A stretch of DNA of 64,000 nt, taken from positions 1 through 64,000 of the forward strand of contig NZ_MRCM01000012.1 of the NCBI RefSeq assembly GCF_002303885.1, written 5' to 3'. This DNA is from Flavobacterium sp. ACN2 (GTDB lineage: Bacteria; Bacteroidota; Bacteroidia; Flavobacteriales; Flavobacteriaceae). Of this stretch, positions 56,457 to 64,000 are shown piece by piece (within the stretch, counting starts at the first letter, position 1; every line of letters starts with the position of its first letter). Under the pieces are notes generated by a model. It did not search any database. It worked only from the letters and a program-made list of their open reading frames with translations, and had not been told where the DNA came from. A program made the position numbers and the translations under genes.

Positions 56457-58322
56457 ATGATTACTTTCCAAAACATAAGAACCAACATCATTACAACAGC
56501 CACAATCCTTTTGGCTTGCACGGCTGTAAATGCACAGAACGACACAGTTCGTTATGTTGGCAAAACACTGTCAAACATCGATTACCATCACGGACAGTTA
56601 AGTCCAGCCGTTGGAGTTCACGCCACACAAATCATGCGTGCAAGCCGTGAACATCCTGAAAAAGCAGATGGTTTTGGATGGACATACAACCACCAGCCGA
56701 TGATGGCGTATTGGAATAATACCTTTTACCTTCACTACTTAAGCGATCCTTCGGGTGAACATATTCCGCCAAGCCAAACTTTATTAATGACTTCTAAAGA
56801 CGGAGTAACGTGGACAAAACCAGAAGTGATTTTCCCGATTTACCGTATTCCTGACGGATGGAAAAAGGAAGGCGTTGAAGGCGTTGCCAAAAATCTGGAT
56901 GCGATCATGCATCAAAGGATGGGCTTTTATACGTCAAAAGACAAACGACTTTTTGCTTTGGCATATTACGGAATCGCAATGGATGAAAAAGACGATCCAA
57001 ACGACGGAAAAGGAATTGGACGTGTAATTCGTGAAATCAAGAAAGACGGAAGTTTTGGCGAAATTTATTTCATCAGATATAATAAAACTTGGGACAAATC
57101 GAAATCGAAATTTCCATTTTACACCGCATCAAAAGACAAGGGTTTGAAAAAAGCCTGCGAAGAAATTTTATCAAAACCTTTGGTTTTACAGCAATGGGTT
57201 GAAGAAGCCGATCGTGACGATGAATTGATTCCGTTACAGAAACCATACAAAGCATTTAGTTATTACCATTTGCCAAACGGAAATGTAGTGGGTTTATGGA
57301 AACATGCTTTAACTTCAATCAGTAGAGACGGAGGAAAATCTTGGGATTATATGCCATTACGTGCGCCAGGATTTGTAAACAGCAATGCTAAAATCTGGGG
57401 ACAAAAAACTTCAGACAATCGTTATGCGACACTTTATAATCCGTCAGAATATCGCTGGCCATTGGCGATTTCGACAAGTGACGACGGATTGAATTATAAA
57501 GATCTATTATTGGTTCATGGCGAAGTAAGTCCAATGCGCTACGGCGGAAACTACAAATCGGCAGGTCCGCAATACGTTCGTGGAATCACAGAAAAGAATG
57601 GAACTCCGCCAGACGGAAAAATTTGGGTTGGTTATAGTGTAAATAAAGAAGATATTTGGGTGGCATCGATTCCTGTTCCTGTAACTTCAGAGGTTAAAGA
57701 ACAAGCAAATGATGTTTTCAATGCACTTCCAGATGGAGAAGAATTGAAATTATGGAATACGTACGATCTTTCGTGGGCATCAACAAAAATCGAAAAGAAA
57801 GCCGATGGTAAAAAATGGCTGACGCTAAGAGATCAGGATTATTTTGATTATGCCCGTGCCGAAAGAGTAATTCCATTTACAGCAAAATTAGAAGCTGTTT
57901 TCACTGTAAAACCGGAACAGAATAATCATGGTTTATTGCAGATTGAATTTCAAAATAAACAAGGTTTGCCATCTGTAAGATTGATTTTTGATTCGGATGG
58001 AGAATTAAAGGTAAAAAATGGTGCGCGTTTGAGTTCGGTTACAAAATACGAAGCAAACAAAGCATATACAATCACAGTTAAATTAGATGCTAAAAACCGT
58101 CAGTACACTATAAAAGTAAACGATGGAAAAGAATCAACAAAGATATTTTATGCGCCAACAGACGGTTTCGAGCGAATTATGTTCCGCACAGGAGAGCAAA
58201 GACACACGCCAAATCCAGACACAGCGCCAGACACAGACGATTATGATGATCTGCCTCAAACGGGAAAATTAATCCCAGAAGCAGTATTCAATATCGAATC
58301 TTTGATTACTAAAAAGTTGTAA
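56457..58322 (+). CDS. Secreted Asp-box propeller protein with C-terminal beta-sandwich, function unknown
   Basis: A 621-residue secreted protein (signal peptide ending AVNAQ, residue 27). Residues ~40-425 look like a sialidase-type propeller with Asp boxes SKDGVTW (113-119), SRDGGKSW (289-296) and SDDGLNY (341-347). The N-terminal HHGQLSPAVGVHATQIMRAS and the NYKSAGPQYVRGITEKNG segment are distinctive. Residues ~435-615 resemble a concanavalin-like sandwich. I see no obvious Arg triad of true sialidases. In this context a hydrolase or lyase for a rare pectic sugar (Dha, Kdo, or rhamnose-glucuronate links) is possible, but no activity can be assigned. Confidence 0.6.
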   Translation: MITFQNIRTNIITTATILLACTAVNAQNDTVRYVGKTLSNIDYHHGQLSPAVGVHATQIMRASREHPEKADGFGWTYNHQPMMAYWNNTFYLHYLSDPSGEHIPPSQTLLMTSKDGVTWTKPEVIFPIYRIPDGWKKEGVEGVAKNLDAIMHQRMGFYTSKDKRLFALAYYGIAMDEKDDPNDGKGIGRVIREIKKDGSFGEIYFIRYNKTWDKSKSKFPFYTASKDKGLKKACEEILSKPLVLQQWVEEADRDDELIPLQKPYKAFSYYHLPNGNVVGLWKHALTSISRDGGKSWDYMPLRAPGFVNSNAKIWGQKTSDNRYATLYNPSEYRWPLAISTSDDGLNYKDLLLVHGEVSPMRYGGNYKSAGPQYVRGITEKNGTPPDGKIWVGYSVNKEDIWVASIPVPVTSEVKEQANDVFNALPDGEELKLWNTYDLSWASTKIEKKADGKKWLTLRDQDYFDYARAERVIPFTAKLEAVFTVKPEQNNHGLLQIEFQNKQGLPSVRLIFDSDGELKVKNGARLSSVTKYEANKAYTITVKLDAKNRQYTIKVNDGKESTKIFYAPTDGFERIMFRTGEQRHTPNPDTAPDTDDYDDLPQTGKLIPEAVFNIESLITKKL

Positions 58323-58329
58323 TTATTTC

Positions 58330-58490
58330 ACCATTAAGAGATTAAGTAAATTAAGCTGAATGTTTAGTTTGACTTATTTGAGGTCATAAAGTTTTCATAT
58401 CGAAAGATTAAGTAACGGAAGACTTAATGAACTAAATTAAGGCTTAGATTTTCGACATAGTGAGCTTAATTTACTTAATATCTTAATGGT
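58330..58490. repeat. Inverted repeat spanning the GH78 start
   Basis: Left arm ACCATTAAGAGATTAAGTAA (58330) and right arm TTACTTAATATCTTAATGGT (to 58490) are near-complements. The ATG at 58486 lies within the right arm, so mRNA folding could hide the start codon of the next gene. Confidence 0.7.
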
Positions 58491-61290
58491 TAAATTAAAA
58501 ATTTATAAAGTGAATATTTCAAAATCCATATTAACCTTCATTTTTGTTTTTTTCTTTTTCATTTCAAATGGACAAATTTTGCCTGTACGTTTAACAACAG
58601 AAATGGCTGAAAACCCATTAGCTGTAGTTCAGAATCGGCCGAAATTAAGCTGGCAATTGATTTCAAAAGAATCCGATGCATCACAAGTCGCTTATTTAAT
58701 TTTAGTAGCTTCATCAGAAGAAAAATTAAATAATGACGATGGCGATATATGGAACAGTGGAAGAGTAAATACAGATAAAAATCTCCATATTGTTTACAAC
58801 GGAAATCCATTAAAAAATGAAACCAAATATTTCTGGAAAGTGAAAGTTTGGAATCAGTCAGGGAAAGTTTCAAAATGGAGTAGAACAGCTTCATTCATAA
58901 CCGCTCCATTAGAATCAGATTTAAATCCGACTTGGATTGGGGCGATTACAAAAGCCGACAGCCATTTGCCAGAAGGAAGAAATTATCACACAGCCACTTT
59001 CAACAGAGAAAAAAAGAACTCGTTTATCAACGCTTCCGATTCTTTGTCAAGAAGAAGTATTATGTTGCGTAAACCTTTCGAAGTTGAAAAAGCAGTCAAA
59101 GAAGCTGTCGTTTATATTTCAGGTTTAGGACATTACGAATTGACTATCAATGGTAAAAAAGTGGGTAACAGCCAATTTGCGCCTTTGTGGACAGATTATG
59201 ATAAAACGGTTAATTACAATGTTTATGAGTTAAGCGCAAAAGAATTTCAAAAAGGCGATAACGTAATTGGTGTTTTGTTAGGAAACGGAATGTACAATAC
59301 GCTTGCCGAAAGGTATACTAAATTCTTCGTAAGTTTTGGCCCGCCGACTTTATTCTTTAAAATGAAAATCAAGTATAATGACGGTTCAGAAGAAATTATA
59401 AAATCAGATAGAACTTGGAAATATAGCAAAAGTGCAATCACATATAATAGTATTTTTGGTGGAGAAGATTACAATGCCAATTTAGAGCAGAAAGACTGGA
59501 ATAGAAAGGGGTTCAAAGATAGAGATTGGAAAAAAGTAGTCATTCAGGAAGCTCCAAAAGGCGTTTTAAGACCGCAGACTGCATCGCCGGTTACGATTCA
59601 GAAACAATACGAAGTTAAAACCGTAAAAGAACTGAAACCGAATTTCTATGTTTTTGATATGGGACAGAATCTTTCAGGATTTCCAACGATCAAAGTAAAA
59701 GGAAAAAAGGGTCAGACAATCCGTGTTTGGGTTGCTGAAGGTTTAAATGAAGAAGGCACAATTGCTCAGGGAAGATCTGGAAAACCATATTATTACGATT
59801 ACACACTAAAAGGTGATGGAATAGAAGAATGGACGCCAAAATTCAGTTTCTATGGTTATCAGTATGTTCAAATTGAAAACATAAATTACAAAGAAGATAA
59901 GAATAAAGAGTTTCCAACTTTAGTTGAACTAAAATCGAATTTCATTTATAATTCGGCAGGAGAAGCGGGTAGTTTCTCATGTTCGAACGAGATTTTCAAT
60001 AAAACGCATGAACTGATAAACAACTCCATAAAAAGTAATTTTCAAAGTGTTTTTACCGATTGCCCGCAACGTGAAAAATTAGGTTGGCTGGAAGAAATTC
60101 AGTTGAACGGCCCGGGTTTAATGTTCAATTATAACCTTCAGACTTTCCTTCCTGCAACGATGCAGAACATTTCTGATTCACAGCGTGATAACGGTTTAAT
60201 TCCGACAATAGTTCCAGAATATGTAATTTTTGGAGGCGATTTTACCGATTCTCCGGAATGGGGTGTTACAGGCGTGATTTTGCCTTGGATGTATTATGAA
60301 TATTATGGAGATGCTTCATTATTAGAGAAATATTTTCCTGTAATGAAAAACTATGTGGATTATTTGGGAACGAAAGCAACAAAAAATATTGTTTCACACG
60401 GATTGGGCGATTGGTACGATTACGGAACACACCCAGCAGGATATTCAAAAAATAGTCCGATTGCGCTTTCTGCTACTTCTCATTACTATTATGGAGCTTA
60501 TTTAGTAGCAAAAGCATCAAAATTATTAGGAAAAACTGAAGATTTTGAGAAATACAATACGTTGGCTTCAGAAATTAAAACCGCTTTCAACAAGGAATTT
60601 TTCAACGAAGAGACCAAACAATACGGAACAAGCAGTCAGTTTAGCAACTCGGTGCCAATTTTTATGGATATTGTAGAACCTCAGTATAAAGAAGCTGTAA
60701 TGCAGAATTTATTAGCTGATATTAAAGAAAATGGAGATCGTTTGACCACGGGAGATGTTGGAAATCGTTATTTATTCCAAACTTTGGCAAGAAACGGCGA
60801 AAACGAAACCATGTACAGAATGCACAATCATTATGATGCGCCAGGTTATGGTTTTCAGATTAAATTTGGCTTGACCACTTTAACGGAACAATGGGATCCG
60901 AGAAAAGGAAATTCGTGGAATCATTTTATGTTAGGGCAAATTGAAGAATGGTTTTATCAAAGTTTAGCCGGAATTATGTCCGATCCTGAGAAACCTGGAT
61001 TCAAGCATTTCTTTATTCAGCCAGAAGTTGTTGGCGATATGACTTTCGCGAAAGCAGATTATCAATCGGTTTACGGAAAAATTGCTTCTTCTTGGGAAAA
61101 GAAAGATGGTAAATTTATTTTGGCAGTTCAAATTCCAGTAAATACATCAGCGACAGTAAAATTACCAGTTGCTAAAAATTCAGAGATAAAAATTGATAAT
61201 AAAAAGGTTAGGGTAGGTTTTGATGAAAAAGCTCAAAAGCCTGTTTTGGAATTAGGATCAGGAATTTATACAATCGAATGTAAATTGTAA
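58486..61290 (+). CDS. Secreted GH78 alpha-L-rhamnosidase
   Basis: A 934-residue secreted enzyme with full GH78 architecture: fibronectin-like and jelly-roll domains (~30-490), then the (alpha/alpha)6 barrel (~490-850) and a C-terminal beta-sandwich. DCPQREKLGWLEE (from Asp525) and LTTLTEQWDP (Glu801) are the acid and base regions of GH78. Compared with the GH78-like protein at 14540, this one is canonical. The ATG at 58486 lies within a repeat arm. A GTG at 58510 would give a more normal signal peptide (NISKSILTFIFVFFFFISNGQ-type), so the start is uncertain by 8 residues. It releases L-rhamnose from pectic oligosaccharides. Confidence 0.93.
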   Translation: MVKLKIYKVNISKSILTFIFVFFFFISNGQILPVRLTTEMAENPLAVVQNRPKLSWQLISKESDASQVAYLILVASSEEKLNNDDGDIWNSGRVNTDKNLHIVYNGNPLKNETKYFWKVKVWNQSGKVSKWSRTASFITAPLESDLNPTWIGAITKADSHLPEGRNYHTATFNREKKNSFINASDSLSRRSIMLRKPFEVEKAVKEAVVYISGLGHYELTINGKKVGNSQFAPLWTDYDKTVNYNVYELSAKEFQKGDNVIGVLLGNGMYNTLAERYTKFFVSFGPPTLFFKMKIKYNDGSEEIIKSDRTWKYSKSAITYNSIFGGEDYNANLEQKDWNRKGFKDRDWKKVVIQEAPKGVLRPQTASPVTIQKQYEVKTVKELKPNFYVFDMGQNLSGFPTIKVKGKKGQTIRVWVAEGLNEEGTIAQGRSGKPYYYDYTLKGDGIEEWTPKFSFYGYQYVQIENINYKEDKNKEFPTLVELKSNFIYNSAGEAGSFSCSNEIFNKTHELINNSIKSNFQSVFTDCPQREKLGWLEEIQLNGPGLMFNYNLQTFLPATMQNISDSQRDNGLIPTIVPEYVIFGGDFTDSPEWGVTGVILPWMYYEYYGDASLLEKYFPVMKNYVDYLGTKATKNIVSHGLGDWYDYGTHPAGYSKNSPIALSATSHYYYGAYLVAKASKLLGKTEDFEKYNTLASEIKTAFNKEFFNEETKQYGTSSQFSNSVPIFMDIVEPQYKEAVMQNLLADIKENGDRLTTGDVGNRYLFQTLARNGENETMYRMHNHYDAPGYGFQIKFGLTTLTEQWDPRKGNSWNHFMLGQIEEWFYQSLAGIMSDPEKPGFKHFFIQPEVVGDMTFAKADYQSVYGKIASSWEKKDGKFILAVQIPVNTSATVKLPVAKNSEIKIDNKKVRVGFDEKAQKPVLELGSGIYTIECKL

Positions 61291-61361
61291 AATGTAAAAA
61301 GTAATTTGTAAAAATGTTTAATCACTTTTTCCACAAAAAGAAAAATTAATTGCGTCCTGTT

Positions 61362-61470
61362 TTAGCTGAACGTTCAAAATAAGACAAGTCAATAGGCTTT
61401 AGCCAAATAAATAATTTCGGTAAAGCCCATTTTAAAAATCAATTTGTTTTCCTTCAGTTAAATCAGGAGG
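61362..61470. repeat. GGCTTTAGCC / TTAGCTGAA imperfect inverted repeats
   Basis: CCTGTTTTAGCTGAACG (61356) pairs roughly with TTCAGTTAAATCAGGAGG (61453), enclosing AATAGGCTTTAGCCAAATAA and GGTAAAGCCCATTTT. Units of the same kind occur at 11868-11950. It occupies the spacer before the esterase gene. Confidence 0.5.
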
Positions 61471-61490
61471 CAAATCAAAAAAATGTAATA

Positions 61491-62909
61491 ATGAAAAATT
61501 TAAAATACATCTTAATAGTTTCCATTTTTGCTTTGACATTTGCGAATGCACAAAGCACTTCTGATACTAATTTTAGAAAGCCAGTATCGGAAACACTGAA
61601 AAAGATTGAAACTCTTTTTAAAGTAACAATCAATGATGATAGAGGTTTATTAAAAGGAAAAGAACTGGATTATGCCGACTGGAGAATTGAACCTGGAAAT
61701 CTGCCTCTTTCGCTGACTAATATTCTAGCGCCGTTTGAACTGATGTATTTCAAACAACCCGACGGAACCTACATTATTCGTAAATATGAAAACCATAAAG
61801 TTTCAGTTGATAAAGGAAAAGAACGTTTGTTTTATTTAGAAAACCTTTATTCGACTAAAGAGGAATGGGAGAAACGCAAAACGGAGTTAAAAGCTTGTAT
61901 GATTGAATCATTTGGTTTGGATAAGGCGCCCCCTACGCCAAAATCTAAACCACTTTTAACTCCAAAGAGAATTTATAAAGACTACAGTGTCGAAAATATT
62001 GCTTTGGAAATTCTGCCTGGAGTTTATGCAACAGGATCGATTTACAAACCGTATCCGCTAAATAAAAAAGCAGCTGTTATCTTAACACCAGACGGGCATT
62101 TTGGCGACGGAAGATACAGAAAAGACGAGCAGTACCGTTGTGCGATGATGGCCAAAATGGGAGCAATTGTAGTTGGTTATGATTTATTTGCTTGGGGAGA
62201 ATCGCTATTGCAATTTCCAGAAGAAACCCACAGAAATAGCATTGCATCTACGGTTCAGGTTTTAACCGGAATTCGTTTATTGGATTATTTAGCAACGGTA
62301 AAAAACGCCGATATGTCACGAGTTGGCGTTACTGGAGGTTCTGGTGGAGGTTCACATACGATGTTTTTAGCCGCAATTGATGATCGAGTAAAAGTTTCAG
62401 CTCCAGTTGTAATGGTTTCTTCTCATTTCTCAGGCGGTTGTCCATGCGAAAGTGGTCGTGGAATCCATCTTTGTGTAAACGGAACAAACAACGCCGAAAT
62501 CTCTGCTATGATGGCTCCAAAACCACAATTGATTGTTTCTGACGGAAAAGACTGGACATTAGCTGTTCCTGAATTAGAATTTCCTTTTATCCAAAGAACA
62601 TACGAATTGTATGGAAAGAAAGATTTAGTTGAAAATGCTCATTTTGCAAAAGAAGGTCATGATTTCGGAATTTCGAAACGTATGGCTTTGTATCCGTTTA
62701 TGGCAAAATATTTAAATTTAGATTTGAATAAAGTGAAGAACGACAAAGGCGAAATCGACGAATCGACTTGTGTAATTGAACCAAAAGAAAAGTTGTTTGT
62801 CTTTGGAGATAAAGGAGAAAAACTGCCTGCAAATGCTTTGAAAGACATCAACAAATTATATGAAATGTTTGGAGAAAAAAATCTGAAAGTTTACGAGGTA
62901 AAAAAATAG
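61491..62909 (+). CDS. Secreted alpha/beta-hydrolase esterase with STN-like N-terminal domain
   Basis: A 472-residue secreted protein (signal peptide ending ANAQ, residue 21). Residues ~30-100 (VSETLKKIETLFKVTINDD, LPLSLTNILAPFELMYF, TYIIRKYE) look like the small STN domain normally found on TonB receptors and secretins. Residues ~110-455 form an alpha/beta hydrolase of the acetyl-xylan-esterase/dienelactone-hydrolase sort: TPDGHFGDG (oxyanion), GVTGGSGGGSHT with nucleophile Ser284, SDGKDW (Asp351/354) and EGHDFG (His390). BT1017, a pectin methylesterase of the RG-II locus, is of this general fold, so RG-II methyl or acetyl removal is a good guess. The GSGGG elbow lacks the usual GxSxG flanks only slightly. 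Confidence 0.78.
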   Translation: MKNLKYILIVSIFALTFANAQSTSDTNFRKPVSETLKKIETLFKVTINDDRGLLKGKELDYADWRIEPGNLPLSLTNILAPFELMYFKQPDGTYIIRKYENHKVSVDKGKERLFYLENLYSTKEEWEKRKTELKACMIESFGLDKAPPTPKSKPLLTPKRIYKDYSVENIALEILPGVYATGSIYKPYPLNKKAAVILTPDGHFGDGRYRKDEQYRCAMMAKMGAIVVGYDLFAWGESLLQFPEETHRNSIASTVQVLTGIRLLDYLATVKNADMSRVGVTGGSGGGSHTMFLAAIDDRVKVSAPVVMVSSHFSGGCPCESGRGIHLCVNGTNNAEISAMMAPKPQLIVSDGKDWTLAVPELEFPFIQRTYELYGKKDLVENAHFAKEGHDFGISKRMALYPFMAKYLNLDLNKVKNDKGEIDESTCVIEPKEKLFVFGDKGEKLPANALKDINKLYEMFGEKNLKVYEVKK

Positions 62910-63070
62910 CCACGAATTCACGAATTATTGATCTCCATAATCTGCTCAATCTGCGAGAGTAATTTTTTTCACGCAGATTTAGCAGATTTAGCAGATTTTT
63001 AATTATTGGAAAAATAAATTTGAGAAATTAAACGCAAAGAATGATTAGAGTTAATTCGTGAATTCGTGGC
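62909..63070. repeat. Nested inverted repeat (GCCACGAATTCACGAATTA outside, CGCAGATTT inside)
   Basis: Outer arms GCCACGAATTCACGAATTA (62909-62927) and TAATTCGTGAATTCGTGGC (63052-63070) are perfect complements. Inside are AATCTGCTCAATCTGCGAG and TTTCACGCAGATTTAGCAG. The outer arm overlaps the stop codon region of the esterase gene. Confidence 0.8.
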
Positions 63071-63087
63071 GAAAAAAAAATATAAAA

Positions 63088-64000
63088 ATGAGATTAAAAA
63101 TTAAAATAACGGCGATTTGTCTTGGAGTTTTTTCGCTTGCAACGGCACAAAACAAAGACCTAAAACTATGGTATGATAAACCAGCTGCGATCTGGAACGA
63201 AGCTTTGCCTTTGGGCAACGGACGTTTGGGTGCCATGGTTTTTGGTGATCCAGCAGTAGAACGTTTGCAGTTGAACGAAGAAACCATTTGGGCAGGTTCT
63301 CCGAATAGCAATGCGCATAATAAATCTATTAAAGCACTTCCAATAGTTCGCCAGTTAATTTTTGACGGGAAGTTTGATGAAGCGCAGGATTTAGCAACGC
63401 AGGATATTATGTCGCAGACGAATGACGGAATGCCGTATCAGACTTTTGGAAGCGTTTATATTTCATTCGCAGGACATCAAAAATATACGGATTATTATCG
63501 TGATTTAGACATCAGTAATGCGACAGCAAAAGTAAAATACAAAGTAAACGGCGTAGAATTTACAAGAGAAATTCTAACTGCATTTTCAGATCAGGTAATT
63601 GTAGTGAAACTCTCTGCAAGTCAGCCGGGACAGATTACTTGTAATGTTTTTATGAACAGTCCAATTGATAAGACAGTTGCATCCACAGAAGGAAACCAGA
63701 TTGTACTTTCGGGAGTTGGAACTAACTTTGAAGGGGTAAAAGGAAAAGTAAAATTTCAAGGAAGACTTACTGCTAAAAATAAAGGCGGGGAAATCGATGC
63801 CAGCAACGGCGTTTTAAGCATCAACAAAGCCGATGAAGTGACTTTATACATTTCGATTGCAACCAATTTCAAAAACTATCAAGATATTTCAGGAGATGAA
63901 ATTGCAAAAAGTAAAGACTATTTGGCTAAAGCGGAAACCAAAGATTTTGAAACCATAAAGAATGCGCATGTTGACTATTACCAAAAATTCTTCAACAGAG
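63088..64000 (+). CDS. Secreted GH95-family alpha-L-fucosidase/alpha-L-galactosidase (3' end beyond window)
   Basis: The first 304 residues of a secreted enzyme; the frame stays open to the window edge. Signal peptide ends LATAQ (residue 21). The GH95 N-terminal beta-domain is plain: LWYDKPAAIWNEALPLGNGR (27-46), LGAMVFGD, LQLNEETIWAGSP (60-72), YQTFGSVYISF and DYYRDLDISNATAKVKY. The catalytic barrel must lie past 64000. Family enzymes release alpha-1,2-L-fucose or L-galactose; in gut Bacteroides a GH95 (BT1010) removes L-galactose from RG-II. It closes the visible part of the SusCD enzyme run. Confidence 0.9.
   Translation, partial: MRLKIKITAICLGVFSLATAQNKDLKLWYDKPAAIWNEALPLGNGRLGAMVFGDPAVERLQLNEETIWAGSPNSNAHNKSIKALPIVRQLIFDGKFDEAQDLATQDIMSQTNDGMPYQTFGSVYISFAGHQKYTDYYRDLDISNATAKVKYKVNGVEFTREILTAFSDQVIVVKLSASQPGQITCNVFMNSPIDKTVASTEGNQIVLSGVGTNFEGVKGKVKFQGRLTAKNKGGEIDASNGVLSINKADEVTLYISIATNFKNYQDISGDEIAKSKDYLAKAETKDFETIKNAHVDYYQKFFNR

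Overview
The window looks like part of a Flavobacterium (Bacteroidota) chromosome. The supporting signs are AT-rich DNA, SusC/SusD pairing, many secreted enzymes with N-terminal signal peptides ending in xxAQ or a lipobox Cys, TAnnTTTG-type promoter boxes instead of sigma70 boxes, and spacers packed with palindromic intergenic repeats. No tRNA, rRNA, CRISPR array, transposase or prophage gene was seen.

Layout. (1) 170-3811, plus strand: a four-gene oxidative 6-deoxyhexose catabolic set (FAH-type hydrolase, zinc alcohol dehydrogenase, SDR, lactonase) for L-fucose or L-rhamnose. (2) 4155-5831, minus strand: a GH28 pectin hydrolase, divergent from (3) 6334-11683: a GH141-like beta-helix enzyme, a Gfo/Idh/MocA oxidoreductase and a sodium/solute symporter. 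(4) 12051-14185: an MFS transporter and an AraC regulator, divergent. (5) 14540-37810, plus strand: a long run of secreted enzymes: GH78, two propeller proteins, GH2, GH106, a sialate O-acetylesterase-like protein, a DUF5703-like protein, a PL1 lyase, GH127, CE8 and CE12, closed by a clear terminator at 37829. (6) 38479-64000, plus strand: SusC and SusD followed by PL1, DUF3826, PL1, a two-domain beta-helix/TIM-like protein, GH140, GH28, GH43-like, an Asp-box propeller, GH78, an alpha/beta esterase with an STN-like N-terminus, and GH95 (cut by the window end).

Together this is a large pectin utilization locus. PL1, GH28, CE8 and CE12 handle the galacturonan and rhamnogalacturonan backbone. 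The combination GH106, GH78, GH127, GH140, GH141-like, GH95 and an esterase is the signature reported for rhamnogalacturonan II (RG-II) breakdown in gut Bacteroides. SusCD imports oligosaccharides, the symporter probably imports a released monosaccharide, and the first cluster would oxidise released fucose or rhamnose.

Regulation. Three promoter regions (before 6334, 14540 and 38479) share the same architecture: a direct repeat CAGG-N6-CAGG, exactly 23 bp, then a TAnnTT(T) box. That is consistent with one activator with an AraC-type DNA-binding domain, for example a hybrid two-component regulator outside the window, switching on the whole locus. The minus-strand GH28 gene instead has a LacI-like 14-bp palindrome touching its predicted promoter box. 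Most spacers between enzyme genes hold long, sometimes nested, inverted repeats from a few recurring families. Some of these supply spurious in-frame ATGs that make the annotated starts of downstream genes too long.
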